A stretch of 64,000 nucleotides of DNA from Streptomyces parvulus (GTDB lineage Bacteria > Actinomycetota > Actinomycetes > Streptomycetales > Streptomycetaceae): NCBI RefSeq assembly GCF_014648855.1, contig NZ_BMRX01000002.1, forward strand, positions 62,001 through 126,000. The letters are read 5' to 3'. Position 1 is the stretch's first letter. Every line of letters starts with the position of its first letter. The translations under genes were made by a program, and so were the position numbers. Below, piece by piece: positions 1 to 13,604 of this stretch. Under the pieces are notes generated by a model. That model did not search any database and was not told the origin of the DNA. It saw only the letters and a program-made list of their open reading frames with translations.

Positions 1-567
1 CTGCTCCAGCTGGGGCTCTTCGGCGCCTCCTTCGCCGGCTTCTCGGTCATTATCGAGAACGGCCAGGGCGTGGTGGAACGCATGCGCGTGACGCCGGTCG
101 GCCGGCCGGCGCTGCTCCTGGGCCGGGTGCTGCGGGACGCCACGGTCTTCGCCTTCCAGGCGGTGCTGCTGGTGCTGGCGGCCGTGGCGATGGGCCTGCG
201 GGCGCCGCTGTTCGGCGTGCTGATCGGCTTCGCGTTCGTCGCCCTGCTCACGGTGTCGCTGGCGTCGCTGTCGTACGCGCTGGCGATGAAGGTGCGGACC
301 CCGCAGGAGTTCGGGCCGACGGTCAACGCGCTGACCATGCCGTCGATGCTGCTGTCCGGCCTGATGCTGCCGATGACCCTGGGACCTGCGTGGCTGGACG
401 TGCTGTCGCACCTGATGCCGTTCCGCTATCTGGTGGACGCGGTGCGGGACGCGTACGTCGGCAGCTACGCGACGGAGCACATGCTGTACGGCACGCTGGT
501 GGCGCTCGCGTTCACCGCACTGGCCGTGACGGCGGGCACACGCGTGTTCCGCACCGCCGGTGCGTAA
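1..567 (+). CDS. ABC-2 type transporter permease, 3' part
   Basis: The reading frame is open from base 1 and ends at 567, so the gene is cut by the left edge of the window. The visible part is about 188 residues with four or more hydrophobic segments typical of the membrane subunit of an ABC-2 exporter (drug or polysaccharide efflux family). The segment 'VVERMRVTPVGRPALLLGR' early on matches the cytoplasmic loop common in these permeases. An ATPase partner would be expected upstream, outside the window. Substrate unknown. It lies 13 bp upstream of the adenosyltransferase gene on the same strand. Confidence 0.85.
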   Translation: MLQLGLFGASFAGFSVIIENGQGVVERMRVTPVGRPALLLGRVLRDATVFAFQAVLLVLAAVAMGLRAPLFGVLIGFAFVALLTVSLASLSYALAMKVRTPQEFGPTVNALTMPSMLLSGLMLPMTLGPAWLDVLSHLMPFRYLVDAVRDAYVGSYATEHMLYGTLVALAFTALAVTAGTRVFRTAGA

Positions 568-580
568 CTAGGCTGGCCCC

Positions 581-1153
581 ATGGTCAACCTGACGCGCAT
601 CTACACCCGGACCGGCGACCAGGGCACCACCGCCCTCGGTGACATGAGCCGGGTCCCGAAGACCGACCTCCGGATCTCGGCGTACGCCGACGCCAACGAG
701 GCGAACGCGGTGATCGGCACCGCGATCGCGCTGGGCGGGCTGCCGGAGGACGTCGTCAAGGTCCTCGTCCGGGTCCAGAACGACCTGTTCGACGTGGGCG
801 CGGACCTGTCGACGCCGGTGGTGGAGAACCCGGAGTTCCCGCCGCTCAGGGTCGAGCAGTTCTACGTCGACAAGCTGGAGGCGGACTGCGACCGCTACCT
901 GGCCGAGGTGGAGAAGCTCCGCTCCTTCATCCTGCCCGGCGGCACGCCCGGCGCGGCGCTGCTGCACCAGGCGTGCACGGTGGTGCGGCGGGCCGAGCGC
1001 TCGACCTGGGCGGCCCTGGAGGCCCACGGGGAGACCATGAACCCGCTCACCGCGACCTACCTCAACCGGCTGTCCGACCTCCTGTTCATCCTGGCCCGCA
1101 CGGCGAACAAGGAGGTCGGGGACGTGCTGTGGGTGCCGGGCGGCGAGCGCTAG
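581..1153 (+). CDS. Cob(I)alamin adenosyltransferase, PduO type
   Basis: 190-residue cytoplasmic enzyme that transfers the adenosyl group of ATP to cob(I)alamin to make coenzyme B12. The N-terminal ATP-binding signature TRTGDQGTT lies at residues 9-17, and the family motif around 'RRAERSTWAAL' is present in the second half. Length fits the PduO family (about 180-195 residues). The ATG at 581 gives the typical start MVNLTRIYTRTG, although no strong ribosome site precedes it. It follows the permease by 13 bp and its stop overlaps that of the convergent membrane-protein gene by 4 bp. Confidence 0.93.
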   Translation: MVNLTRIYTRTGDQGTTALGDMSRVPKTDLRISAYADANEANAVIGTAIALGGLPEDVVKVLVRVQNDLFDVGADLSTPVVENPEFPPLRVEQFYVDKLEADCDRYLAEVEKLRSFILPGGTPGAALLHQACTVVRRAERSTWAALEAHGETMNPLTATYLNRLSDLLFILARTANKEVGDVLWVPGGER

Positions 1154-1824
1154 ACGCTCCGCTCGGTGGGGCGGGGGGCCGTGTCGTCGTACGGCTGCGG
1201 GTCCGTCGTGGCTGGGCGCGCCCACGCGGCGGAGCCGCATGTCGGATCAGGGCCCCGCGCCCCTTCGGGGCGCTCCTCGGGGCGCTCGCCCGACGGGGCC
1301 CTTTTCGGCCAGATCGCGTAGGTGAGGGCGATCAGGCCGTGGATGCCGGCCGCGCGCCAGGCCGTGTACTGCCAGCTCTCCAGGGACGTGGTGCGGCTCG
1401 GGTCGTCCACGTACCACATGGCGAGCTGCAGCAGCCCGGTCGCCACCGCGGCCGCGACCAGCGTGCCGAGCCACACCCTGCCCTCGTGCCGGGCGCGGGC
1501 CATGCCGTAGCGCGGGGGCCCGGCCGGCCTGGGGGCGCCGCCGATCCGGTGGGCCGCGTGTCCGTCGAGCCACTTCACGGTGCGGTGACCGTGGCCGACG
1601 GTGTAGCCGATGTACAGCGCCGCGAGGCCGTGCTTCCAGCTCGGGTCGGCGCCGTTCTTCAGGTCCAGCGCGGTGACCACCAGCAGCACGACCTCAAGCA
1701 GCGGCTCGCACAGCAGCAAGGCCATGCCGGTGCGCGGCATCCGCAGCAGGTAGCGCGCGGCCAGCCCGGCGGCGAGCAGCACCCAGAAGCCGATCTCGCA
1801 GACGATGATCAGGGTGACGATCAC
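1150..1824 (-). CDS. Conserved multi-pass membrane protein, function unknown
   Basis: 224-residue protein starting at GTG 1824, with GGAG seven bases upstream. The first 30 residues form a hydrophobic membrane segment; further hydrophobic stretches lie near residues 33-53, 120-138 and 158-172, and the last 45 residues are a polar, Pro/Arg-rich tail. I do not recognise a catalytic motif. It is divergent from the sensor kinase gene, sharing a 150-bp promoter region with it, and convergent with the adenosyltransferase gene. Function not assignable from sequence. Confidence 0.75.
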   Translation of the reverse strand: MIVTLIIVCEIGFWVLLAAGLAARYLLRMPRTGMALLLCEPLLEVVLLVVTALDLKNGADPSWKHGLAALYIGYTVGHGHRTVKWLDGHAAHRIGGAPRPAGPPRYGMARARHEGRVWLGTLVAAAVATGLLQLAMWYVDDPSRTTSLESWQYTAWRAAGIHGLIALTYAIWPKRAPSGERPEERPEGARGPDPTCGSAAWARPATTDPQPYDDTAPRPTERSV

Positions 1825-1976
1825 GGTTCGCTCCTCTCGATCGCCCTTCCAGGCTCCCGTGCCGCCCGCCGCGGATCGTCGTCGCCGGTGACGAACCTCC
1901 GGTACATCGAAAGATGCAGTGCGGGACCCTTCCCGGGCATCAGGCGTGCGGGCCCGGGGCCGTGTTGGATGGGGGC

Positions 1977-3173
1977 ATGGCCGTACGACTCCCCCGCCCG
2001 CGCCGCTTCGACTGCTACGTCGCCGCGGCCGGCCTGCTGGGCGGGCTGCTGCTGTGGGGCATCGGGCTGGGGGTGCGTCCGGCCGACGAGCCGGTCGTCC
2101 TGTTCGACGGCAAGTGGCCGCTGCTGGTCCCGCTCGTGGTCATGGCGGCCTGCGAGCTGCTGCGCCGGTCCGCTCCCCGCACCGGCGTGCTGGTGGGCAC
2201 GGTCGCGCTGGTCGGGGACACGCTCACCCAGGGCAGCCTCGTCACGGTGATCATGTACACCGACGTGATGTACGCCGCCGTGCTCTACGGCCCGCCCGCC
2301 TCGGCCCGCCGCATCCCCTGGATCACCGGGCTCCTCACCGTGGCCGGCACCGTCGTGCCGTTCGCCCTGTGGCGGCAGCCCGAGGCGCTGCTGATCGGGG
2401 TCGCGGTGGGCATCGTGTCCTTCGCCCCCGCCTCCACCGGCCTGATCGTGCGCAACCACCGCGAGGCCGCCGACGCCGCCCTGCTGCGGGCCGAGCAGAC
2501 GGCGCTGCTGGCCGAGATGGACCGGGTCCAGGCGGTGGCCGCGGAACGCTCCCGGATGGCCCGCGAGCTGCACGACATGGTCGCCAACCACCTCTCCGCG
2601 ATCGCCATCCACTCCACCGCCGCGCTCTCCCTGGACGACGCGGCCACCACCCGGCAGGCGCTCGGCGTGATCCGCGAGAACAGCGTGGCGGGACTGGCCG
2701 AGATGCGCCGCCTGATCGGCATCCTGCGGGACGACGGCGGGGACACCGAGCCCGCCGCCGCCCCCACCCTCGACGGGCTCGGCGCCCTCGTCGACGGCGC
2801 GCGGGCCAACGGGCTCGACGTCACGCTGGACGCGCGCCCCGGCGTCGGCCTGCCCGCGCCGGTCGAGCTGGCCGCGTACCGGATCGTGCAGGAGTCGCTG
2901 ACCAACGCCCTCAAGCACGCCTCCCCGGGCCCGGTCCTGGTGCGGCTCACCCGGGACGGGGCGGCCCTGCGAGTGCGGGTGACCAGTCCGTACGGCGGCC
3001 GGGACACCCCGCGCGCCCCCGGTTCCGGCGCGGGCCTGGTCGGCATGCGGGAGCGGACGGCGCTGCTCCGCGGCAGCTTCGAGGCCGGGGCGGTGGCGGA
3101 CCCGGGCGGGCCGGACGGCAAGATCTGGGCGGTGTGCGCCGTGCTGCCCCTGACCGAAGGAGACCTGGGATGA
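1977..3173 (+). CDS. chiS: Two-component sensor histidine kinase, ChiS-type
   Basis: 398-residue NarX-type (HisKA_3) membrane kinase. An N-terminal region with about five hydrophobic segments (residues 10-150) is followed by a coiled linker, the dimerisation/phosphoacceptor motif RELHDMVANHLSAI with His199, and a C-terminal HATPase_c domain (N box near 'IVQESLTNALKHA', G box near 'GSGAGLVGMRERT'). The ATG at 1977 is preferred because the protein then opens with the positively charged stretch before the first membrane segment; the frame stays open upstream to 1914. The stop overlaps the regulator start (ATGA). Placement directly upstream of a GH18 chitinase matches the ChiS/ChiR arrangement described for chiC of Streptomyces coelicolor; the signal sensed is inferred to be chitin-derived. 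Confidence 0.9.
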   Translation: MAVRLPRPRRFDCYVAAAGLLGGLLLWGIGLGVRPADEPVVLFDGKWPLLVPLVVMAACELLRRSAPRTGVLVGTVALVGDTLTQGSLVTVIMYTDVMYAAVLYGPPASARRIPWITGLLTVAGTVVPFALWRQPEALLIGVAVGIVSFAPASTGLIVRNHREAADAALLRAEQTALLAEMDRVQAVAAERSRMARELHDMVANHLSAIAIHSTAALSLDDAATTRQALGVIRENSVAGLAEMRRLIGILRDDGGDTEPAAAPTLDGLGALVDGARANGLDVTLDARPGVGLPAPVELAAYRIVQESLTNALKHASPGPVLVRLTRDGAALRVRVTSPYGGRDTPRAPGSGAGLVGMRERTALLRGSFEAGAVADPGGPDGKIWAVCAVLPLTEGDLG

Positions 3174-3811
3174 TCCGCGTCGTCGTCGCCGAGGACCAGT
3201 CCGCCGTCCGCGCGGGACTGGTGCTGATCCTCGGCAGCGCGCCGGACATCGAGGTGGTCGGGGAGGCCGCGGACGGCGAACGGGCGGTGGCGCTCGCCCG
3301 TGAACTGCGCCCCGACCTGGTGCTGATGGACGTCCAGATGCCGCGCCTCGACGGTGTGTCCGCGACCGCGGCGGTGGTCGGCGAGGGCCTGGCCGACGTG
3401 CTGGTGCTGACCACCTTCGACCTGGACGAGTACGTCTTCGGGGCCCTGCGGGCGGGAGCCGCCGGGTTTCTGCTGAAGAACACGGAGGCCGCGGACCTGC
3501 TCACGGCCGTGCGCACGGTGGCGGCCGGCGAGGGCGTCGTCGCCCCGGCCGTCACCCGGCGCCTGATCGCGGAGTTCGCCGCGAAGCCGGTGCGGGAGCC
3601 GGCCGCCGATCCGGCGGTGCTGCGGGACCTGACCCGGCGGGAGCGCGAGGTGCTGTCCTGCCTCGGTGAGGGACTGTCCAACGCCGCGATCGCCGAGCGG
3701 CTGGACATGGCGGAGGCGACGGTGAAGACGCACGTCAGCCGCATGCTGGGGAAGCTGTCGCTGCGCAGCCGGGTGCAAGCCGCGGTCCTCGCGCAGGAGT
3801 TGGGGATCTAG
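3170..3811 (+). CDS. chiR: NarL/FixJ-family response regulator, ChiR-type
   Basis: 213-residue DNA-binding regulator, translationally coupled to the kinase by an ATGA overlap. The receiver domain covers residues 1-120, with acidic residues at 8-9, phospho-acceptor Asp54 in LMDVQMPRLDG and the conserved Lys in FLLKNT. A LuxR-type helix-turn-helix follows (about residues 148-205; 'LTRREREVLSCLGEGLSNAAIA' region and 'TVKTHVSRML'). ChiR is known in S. coelicolor as an activator of chiC; the same gene order is seen here, so chiC (start 3946) is the likely target. Confidence 0.92.
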   Translation: MIRVVVAEDQSAVRAGLVLILGSAPDIEVVGEAADGERAVALARELRPDLVLMDVQMPRLDGVSATAAVVGEGLADVLVLTTFDLDEYVFGALRAGAAGFLLKNTEAADLLTAVRTVAAGEGVVAPAVTRRLIAEFAAKPVREPAADPAVLRDLTRREREVLSCLGEGLSNAAIAERLDMAEATVKTHVSRMLGKLSLRSRVQAAVLAQELGI

Positions 3812-3837
3812 TTCCCGCTTCAACCACGATGGCCAGC

Positions 3838-3881
3838 ACTGGTCCAGACCTATTGACCTAAGGTCCAGACCTTTCTATTCT
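3838..3881 (+). promoter_or_regulatory. chiC promoter with two DasR-type direct repeats
   Basis: Two copies of GGTCCAGACCT lie at 3841-3851 and 3862-3872. The first, in context ACTGGTCCAGACCTAT, closely fits the DasR responsive element consensus ACTGGTCTAGACCACT. A vegetative-type promoter is interleaved with them: -35 TTGACC at 3853-3858 and -10 TATTCT at 3876-3881, 17 bp apart, so the second repeat sits in the spacer where bound repressor would block RNA polymerase. This is the layout described for Streptomyces chitinase promoters (chi63/chiC). Confidence 0.88.
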
Positions 3882-3945
3882 CGCGGCACTGTGGACATGA
3901 GGCTCAGTCATGGCCACAACACAACCTCACATAAGGAGGCGCAGC

Positions 3946-5769
<1,824 letters not shown>

Positions 5770-5826
5770 CCAGCACCTCAAGCGACGTTGACGCTCCCCC
5801 AGACTCCGTCCGGGGGGACCCCCAAC

Positions 5827-5863
5827 CAGCGAGTGAATGTGGCTACGCCACATTCACTCGCTG
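5827..5863. terminator. Bidirectional hairpin terminator between chiC and the DUF2550 gene
   Basis: A perfect inverted repeat has arms AGCGAGTGAATGTGGC (5828-5843) and its complement (5847-5862), 16 bp with a 3-base loop. It lies 58 bp after the chiC stop, and its centre contains the TAG stop of the convergent DUF2550 gene, so the last codons of that gene form one arm. Confidence 0.85.
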
Positions 5864-6289
5864 ACCGGGCGGGGCTGCCTCCAGCCACGCGAGGAATCCG
5901 GTCAGCGCGTCTTCGCTCATCGCCAGTTCGAGCCGGGTGCCCCGGTGCAGACAGGCCAGGACCACGGCGTCGGAGAGCAACGCCAGCTCCTCCTCGCCGT
6001 CAGGCACCCGGCGGCCGGCCACCTCGATCGCGGAGCGTTCCAGGACCCGGCGGGGGCGCGGGGAGTACGAGAAGACGCGGTACCACTCCACCCGGTCGCC
6101 GTTGTACCGGGCGACTCCGTAGGACCAGCCCTTGCCGCCGCCGTCGCCCTCCTTGGGCGCGTCCCAGCGCAGGGAGCAGTCGAAGGTACCGCCCGACCGC
6201 TGGATCAGCCGGCGGCGCAGACCGAAGACGAAGAGCCCGATCACCACCAGGGCGACGGCGATTCCGCACACGGTCAGAGCGAGGACCAT
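5843..6289 (-). CDS. DUF2550 family membrane-anchored protein
   Basis: 148-residue protein with one N-terminal membrane segment (residues 2-22, VLALTVCGIAVALVVIGLFV) followed by the conserved FGLRRRLIQR and a cytoplasmic domain typical of DUF2550. This family sits immediately downstream of the ATP synthase operon in actinobacteria. ATG 6289 is chosen because AGGAGG lies 9 bases upstream; GTG 6295 would leave only 3. Function is unknown; the position beside atpC is conserved. Its stop codon lies within the chiC terminator hairpin. Confidence 0.88.
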   Translation of the reverse strand: MVLALTVCGIAVALVVIGLFVFGLRRRLIQRSGGTFDCSLRWDAPKEGDGGGKGWSYGVARYNGDRVEWYRVFSYSPRPRRVLERSAIEVAGRRVPDGEEELALLSDAVVLACLHRGTRLELAMSEDALTGFLAWLEAAPPGQRVNVA

Positions 6290-6324
6290 CGACACCGACC
6301 TCCTCGTCTCCTAGGTAACGGAAC

Positions 6325-6393
6325 GGAAAAAACACCCGGATCTGCCTCAGCCGCGGCCGGGTCCGGATTGCTCCGGTCCCAGCCGCGGCTGAG
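6325..6393 (-). terminator. Terminator of the atp operon
   Basis: Inverted repeat CTCAGCCGCGGC (6346-6357) / GCCGCGGCTGAG (6382-6393). On the minus strand the stem is followed by a T-run (AAAAAA on the plus strand at 6327-6332). It lies 26 bp downstream of the atpC stop. Confidence 0.75.
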
Positions 6394-6418
6394 TCACGTC
6401 ATAGCACAGCGCCGTCGA

Positions 6419-6793
6419 TCAGCGCCCCGCCGCCGCGCGCAGTCGGACGTCCGCGCGGCGCTCGGCGTGGGCGTCGCCCTCCGCCTTCGCGCGCTCGAGC
6501 TCCCGCTCCGCACGCTGGACGTCGATCTCGTCCGACAGCTCGGCGATCTCGGCCAGCAGGGACAGCTTGTTGTCGGCGAACGAGATGAAACCGCCGTGCA
6601 CCGCGGCGACGACCGTCCCACCGTCACTCGTACGAATGGTCACCGGGCCCGACTCCAGCACACCGAGCAGCGGCTGGTGACCGGGCATGACGCCGATGTC
6701 GCCGGACGTGGTGCGCGCGACGACCAGGGTGGCCTCGCCGGACCAGACCTCTCGGTCGGCCGCGACCAGCGCGACGTGCAGATCAGCAGCCAA
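6419..6793 (-). CDS. atpC: F1Fo ATP synthase epsilon subunit
   Basis: 124-residue central-stalk subunit, last gene of the operon. The TTG at 6793 is taken as the start: it follows GAGGAG by 5 bases and gives the family N-terminus (fMet)-AADLHVALVAADREVW; an upstream ATG (6814) would add seven non-conserved residues. The N-terminal beta-barrel covers about residues 1-85 (motif PGHQPLLGVLESG) and the C-terminal helical hairpin about 88-124, rich in Glu and Arg. The hairpin contributes to inhibition of ATP hydrolysis in the family. It lies 130 bp after atpD and just before the operon terminator. Confidence 0.96.
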   Translation of the reverse strand: MAADLHVALVAADREVWSGEATLVVARTTSGDIGVMPGHQPLLGVLESGPVTIRTSDGGTVVAAVHGGFISFADNKLSLLAEIAELSDEIDVQRAERELERAKAEGDAHAERRADVRLRAAAGR

Positions 6794-6923
6794 GGTGGCT
6801 CCTCGGGTCACCACCCGGCGGGAGAGCCGGGTGTTGGTTACAAGTCTAAGGGGCGTGACGGAGGGGGCGGGACGCGCCCGCCCCCTCCGGTGTGAGCCGT
6901 GGGGCCCACCACGAGCGCGAGGC

Positions 6924-9289
<2,366 letters not shown>

Positions 9290-9310
9290 GAGTCAGGTCC
9301 CTTCCTTACG

Positions 9311-10900
9311 TCACTTGGCGGCGGACGGGGCGTCCTCGCCGAGCAGCCTGCCGTCCGAGGTCTCGAACTGCTTCTTGAACGACGCGATCGCCTCGGCGAC
9401 GGCCTGCAGGGTGTCGTCGGACATCTTGCCGCCCTCCTTGATGGAGGTCATGAGGCCCTGCTCCTGGCGGTGCAGGTACTCGAGCAGCTCCTTCTCGAAG
9501 CGGCTGATGTCGTTGACGGGCACCTCGTCCATCTTGCCGGTGGTGCCGGCCCAGACGGAGACGACCTGGTCCTCGGTGGCCATCGGCTGGTACTGGTCCT
9601 GCTTCAGCAGCTCGACCATGCGCTGACCGCGCTCCAGCTGGGACTTCGACGCGGCGTCCAGGTCGGAACCGAAGGCGGCGAACGCCTCCAGCTCGCGGAA
9701 CTGGGCGAGGTCCACGCGGAGCCGGCCGGAGACCTGCTTCATGGCCTTGTGCTGGGCGGAGCCACCGACGCGGGAGACCGAGATACCGACGTTCAGGGCC
9801 GGACGCTGGCCGGCGTTGAACAGGTCGGACTCCAGGAAGCACTGGCCGTCGGTGATGGAGATGACGTTGGTCGGGATGAACGCCGAGACGTCGTTGGCCT
9901 TGGTCTCGACGATCGGCAGACCGGTCATCGAACCGGCGCCCATGTCGTCGGAGAGCTTGGCGCAGCGCTCCAGCAGACGGGAGTGCAGGTAGAAGACGTC
10001 ACCCGGGTAGGCCTCGCGGCCCGGCGGGCGGCGCAGCAGCAGCGACACGGCGCGGTAGGCGTCGGCCTGCTTCGACAGGTCGTCGAAGATGATCAGGACG
10101 TGCTTGCCCTCGTACATCCACTGCTGGCCGATGGCCGAGCCGGTGTACGGCGCCAGGTACTTGAAGCCGGCCGGGTCGGACGCCGGGGCGGCCACGATGG
10201 TCGTGTACTCCAGCGCGCCGTTCTCCTCCAGCGCGCGGCGGACCGACGCGATGGTGGAGCCCTTCTGGCCGATGGCGACGTAGATGCAGCGGACCTGCTT
10301 GTTCGGGTCGCCGGTGCGCCAGTTGTCGCGCTGGTTGATGATCGTGTCGACGGCCAGGGCGGTCTTGCCGGTCTGGCGGTCGCCGATGATCAGCTGGCGC
10401 TGACCGCGGCCGATCGGGGTCATGGCGTCGACGGCCTTGTAGCCCGTCTCCATCGGCTCGTGCACCGACTTGCGCTGCATGACCGTGGGGGCCTGCAGTT
10501 CGAGGGCGCGGCGGCCCTCGGTCTCGATCTCGCCGAGGCCGTCGATCGGGTTGCCGAGGGGGTCGACCACGCGGCCGAGGTAGCCCTCGCCCACGGCGAC
10601 CGACAGGACCTCGCCCGTGCGGCTGACCGGCTGGCCCTCCTCGATACCGCTGAACTCACCGAGGACGATGGCACCGATCTCGCGCTCCTCGAGGTTGAGG
10701 GCGAGGCCGAGGGTGCCGTCCTCGAACTTCAGCAGTTCGTTGGCCATGGCCGAGGGCAGGCCCTCGACCTTCGCGATGCCGTCGCCGGCAAGGGTGACCG
10801 TACCGACCTCCTCGCGCGAGGCCGCGTCCGGCTTGTACGACTGGACGAAGTTCTCCAGTGCGTCCCGGATCTCCTCCGGCCGGATCGTGAGCTCCGCCAT
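9311..10900 (-). CDS. atpA: F1Fo ATP synthase alpha subunit
   Basis: 529-residue non-catalytic nucleotide-binding subunit. The start ATG 10900 gives [16 protein letters not shown], the family N-terminus; the frame remains open upstream to 11125 but that part is not conserved. The P-loop GDRQTGKT is present, as is the typical [18 protein letters not shown] segment near the C-terminal third. It is separated from atpH by a 157-bp spacer that can fold into nested stems. Confidence 0.98.
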   Translation of the reverse strand: MAELTIRPEEIRDALENFVQSYKPDAASREEVGTVTLAGDGIAKVEGLPSAMANELLKFEDGTLGLALNLEEREIGAIVLGEFSGIEEGQPVSRTGEVLSVAVGEGYLGRVVDPLGNPIDGLGEIETEGRRALELQAPTVMQRKSVHEPMETGYKAVDAMTPIGRGQRQLIIGDRQTGKTALAVDTIINQRDNWRTGDPNKQVRCIYVAIGQKGSTIASVRRALEENGALEYTTIVAAPASDPAGFKYLAPYTGSAIGQQWMYEGKHVLIIFDDLSKQADAYRAVSLLLRRPPGREAYPGDVFYLHSRLLERCAKLSDDMGAGSMTGLPIVETKANDVSAFIPTNVISITDGQCFLESDLFNAGQRPALNVGISVSRVGGSAQHKAMKQVSGRLRVDLAQFRELEAFAAFGSDLDAASKSQLERGQRMVELLKQDQYQPMATEDQVVSVWAGTTGKMDEVPVNDISRFEKELLEYLHRQEQGLMTSIKEGGKMSDDTLQAVAEAIASFKKQFETSDGRLLGEDAPSAAK

Positions 10901-10920
10901 CTGAGTTCCCTGCTCTCCTT

Positions 10921-11004
10921 GTTGGGCCCGAAGTTTCACTTGGGGGGTATTCCACGAGTCGGGGACTCCCCCCAGTAAGAGGTGAATCCTCTGCACGGCC
11001 CAAC
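10921..11004 (-). other. Structured spacer between atpH and atpA
   Basis: The 157-bp noncoding gap between atpH and atpA is by far the longest in the distal half of the operon. It holds an outer inverted repeat GTTGGGCC (10921-10928) / GGCCCAAC (10997-11004) and, inside it, a G6 tract (about 10942-10947) facing a C6 tract (about 10967-10972). A stem-loop in the mRNA here could set relative expression of alpha or act as a processing or attenuation point. This is inferred from sequence only. Confidence 0.45.
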
Positions 11005-11057
11005 CAGGGCCGTCGTAAGTACGTACTGCTTGCTGTGCTGTTGTCTCGCGCGGGGGG

Positions 11058-11882
11058 TCAGCTCGCCATGCGGCGGCCGGCCTCCTCCAGACGGTCCGCG
11101 ATGGAACCGTTGATGACCTCGTCACCGACCTGCACCCGGACGCCTCCGACGACCTCGGGGTCCACGTCGAGATTGAGGTGCATCGGACGGCCGTAGACCT
11201 TCGCGAGAGCGGCGCCGAGGCGCTGCTTCTGCGTGTCGCTGAGCGGCACCGCGGAGGTGACCACGGCGACCATCCGGTCCCGCCGGTCGGCGGCGAGCTT
11301 GGACAGGGACTCGAGTCCCGTCTCCAGGCTACGTCCCCGCGGCGCGGTCACGAGACGCGTGACCAGACGCTCGGTGCTCGCGTCCGCACGGTTGCCGAGC
11401 AGGCTGCGCAGCAGCTCGCCCTTGGCCGAGGTGGAGGCGGAGCGGTTGGTCAGGGCGGCGCGCAGCTCGGTGTTCGAGGAGACGATCCGGCCGAACCGGA
11501 ACAGCTCGTCCTCGACGTCGTCGAGCCGGCCCGCCTTCTGGGCCGCGGTGAGGTCGGCGGTGTTCGCCAGCTCCTCCAGCGCGTCCACCAGGTCGCGGGA
11601 CTGCGACCAGCGGGAGCGCACCATGCCGGCCACCAGGTCGACGGCGGGGCCGCTGACCTGGGTGCCGAGGAGGCGCTGGGCGAGTTCGGCCTTGGCCTCG
11701 CCGGCCTGCGCCGGGTCGGTGAGGACCCGACGCAGCGACACCTCGCGGTGGAGCAGCGCGGTGACGGCGGCCAGCTCGCCGGCGAGCGTCGCGGCGTCGG
11801 CGGACGTGGAGTCCGTCAGCGCGTCGAGACGCTCACGTGCGGCGGCCAGGGCCTCGCGGCTCGCGCCGTGCATCCCACTCAT
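11058..11882 (-). CDS. atpH: F1Fo ATP synthase delta subunit
   Basis: 274-residue peripheral-stalk subunit, the long actinobacterial version of the delta family (E. coli: 177). The ATG at 11882 overlaps the atpF stop (ATGA). The C-terminal OSCP/delta signature lies near '[20 protein letters not shown]', followed by [13 protein letters not shown]. Central helices are Ala/Leu/Arg-rich as usual. Confidence 0.95.
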   Translation of the reverse strand: MSGMHGASREALAAARERLDALTDSTSADAATLAGELAAVTALLHREVSLRRVLTDPAQAGEAKAELAQRLLGTQVSGPAVDLVAGMVRSRWSQSRDLVDALEELANTADLTAAQKAGRLDDVEDELFRFGRIVSSNTELRAALTNRSASTSAKGELLRSLLGNRADASTERLVTRLVTAPRGRSLETGLESLSKLAADRRDRMVAVVTSAVPLSDTQKQRLGAALAKVYGRPMHLNLDVDPEVVGGVRVQVGDEVINGSIADRLEEAGRRMAS

Positions 11883-12439
11883 CGGGTTGCCTCAGCCGTC
11901 GTCGCCTTGTCGTCCAGCTCGTCCAGGAAGCGGTCGATGACGCGGCTCTGGCGGGCGTGGTCCTCGAGGGACTCGCCGACGAGCTTGCCGGCCAGGTCGG
12001 TGGCCAGCTTGCCGACGTCCTGGCGCAGCGCGGACGCGGCGGCCTTGCGGTCGGCCTGGATCTGGGCGTGGCCGGCGGCGATGATCTCCTCACGCTGCCG
12101 CTGGCCTTCCGCGCGCATCTCGGCGATGAGCGTGGCGCCCTGCTCCTGCGCCTCCTGGCGCAGGCGCGCGGCCTCGTGACGGGCCTCGGCGAGCTGGGCC
12201 TTGTACTGCTCAAGGACGCTCTGGGCCTCGGTCTGCGCGGCCTCGGCCTTCTCGATACCGCCCTCGATGGCCTCGCGACGCTCTTCCAGAACCTTGTTGA
12301 TGTTCGGGAGCAGCTTCTTGGCGAGGAAGCCGAAGACGATGACGAAAGCGATGAGGCCGATGACGACTTCCGGCCACGGCGGGATGAGGGGGTTCTCCTT
12401 CTCACCCTCAGCCGCCAGAAGTACCAGGGCGGAGTTCAC
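11879..12439 (-). CDS. atpF: F1Fo ATP synthase b subunit
   Basis: 186-residue peripheral-stalk protein. One membrane segment lies at about residues 22-41 (PEVVIGLIAFVIVFGFLAKK), then a long charged coiled coil rich in Glu, Ala and Arg (45-175). The start is GTG 12439, with AAAGG about 9 bases upstream. The stop is coupled to atpH by ATGA; atpE lies 40 bp upstream. Confidence 0.96.
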   Translation of the reverse strand: MNSALVLLAAEGEKENPLIPPWPEVVIGLIAFVIVFGFLAKKLLPNINKVLEERREAIEGGIEKAEAAQTEAQSVLEQYKAQLAEARHEAARLRQEAQEQGATLIAEMRAEGQRQREEIIAAGHAQIQADRKAAASALRQDVGKLATDLAGKLVGESLEDHARQSRVIDRFLDELDDKATTAEATR

Positions 12440-12479
12440 ATCAGTGCCTTTCGTCGAAAGGGTCGGTCGTCAGCTCGTC

Positions 12480-12722
<243 letters not shown>

Positions 12723-12779
12723 TTACGGACCGGTGGGGGTTGGCCACCGGACGACTCGGGGGTGTGAGGCGGGACGTGC

Positions 12780-13604
12780 TCAGTGGTGCTCGGCGAGCGC
12801 GCCCTGGATGTAGGTGCAGGTCAGCAGGACGAACACGTACGCCTGCACGGCCTGGATGAAGAGCTCGAAGGCCGTCATGATGATCGTCATCACGAACGAG
12901 ACGCCCGCGTAGGCGATGCCGATGCCGTTCAGCAGGTACCAGCTGGCGATCGTGAAGAGCAGCAGCAGGGTGTGGCCCGCGAACATGTTGGCGAAGAGCC
13001 GCACGGCGTGGGTGAAGGGGCGGACCAGCAGGTTCGAGAAGAACTCGATGGTCATCGACAGCGGCAGCACCGCACCGAGGGACTTGTCGTACCCGGTGAC
13101 GTTCTTGAAGAAGCCGACGAAGCCGTGCCGCTTGAAGGTCAGCGACACCCACAGCACGTAGACGACCAGGGCCAGGACCATCGGGTAGGCGATGATCGAG
13201 GTCACCGGGAACTGGGCGACCGGGATGATCGACCAGAGGTTCATCATCCAGACGAAGAAGAACAGCGTGACGATCAGGGGGACGTACTTCTCGCCCTCCT
13301 TCTTGCCGATCGTCTCGTAGACGACGCCGCGGCGGATGAAGTCGTAGCCGGCCTCGGCGACCATCTGGAGCTTGCCCGGGACGACCTTCGGCTTGTTGAA
13401 GGCGGCCCAGAAGAAGCCCACGATGATGATCGAGCCGAGCAGGGCCAGCAGCATCGGCTTGTTGAAGTACATGCCGTTGCCGTCTGCGTTGCCCCAGAGC
13501 GGCTCGAAGAGGAACGAGTGCAGGCCGGGAGCCGGGAAGCCACAACCGTCGAAGATGTGGCAGTCGGTCTCGAAGGCGAGCACCTGCGTCGGGTCAGCAC
13601 TCAC
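12780..13604 (-). CDS. atpB: F1Fo ATP synthase a subunit
   Basis: 274-residue membrane stator. The GTG at 13604 is chosen because AAGGAG sits 6 bases upstream and the family N-terminus SADPTQVLAFETDCHIF follows; an ATG 36 bases upstream (13640) lacks this support. The protein has multiple membrane helices and the essential Arg in HAVRLFANMFAGH, which faces Glu61 of the c ring. 'Extended N-terminus with FDGCGFPAPG' is usual for streptomycetes. Confidence 0.96.
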   Translation of the reverse strand: MSADPTQVLAFETDCHIFDGCGFPAPGLHSFLFEPLWGNADGNGMYFNKPMLLALLGSIIIVGFFWAAFNKPKVVPGKLQMVAEAGYDFIRRGVVYETIGKKEGEKYVPLIVTLFFFVWMMNLWSIIPVAQFPVTSIIAYPMVLALVVYVLWVSLTFKRHGFVGFFKNVTGYDKSLGAVLPLSMTIEFFSNLLVRPFTHAVRLFANMFAGHTLLLLFTIASWYLLNGIGIAYAGVSFVMTIIMTAFELFIQAVQAYVFVLLTCTYIQGALAEHH

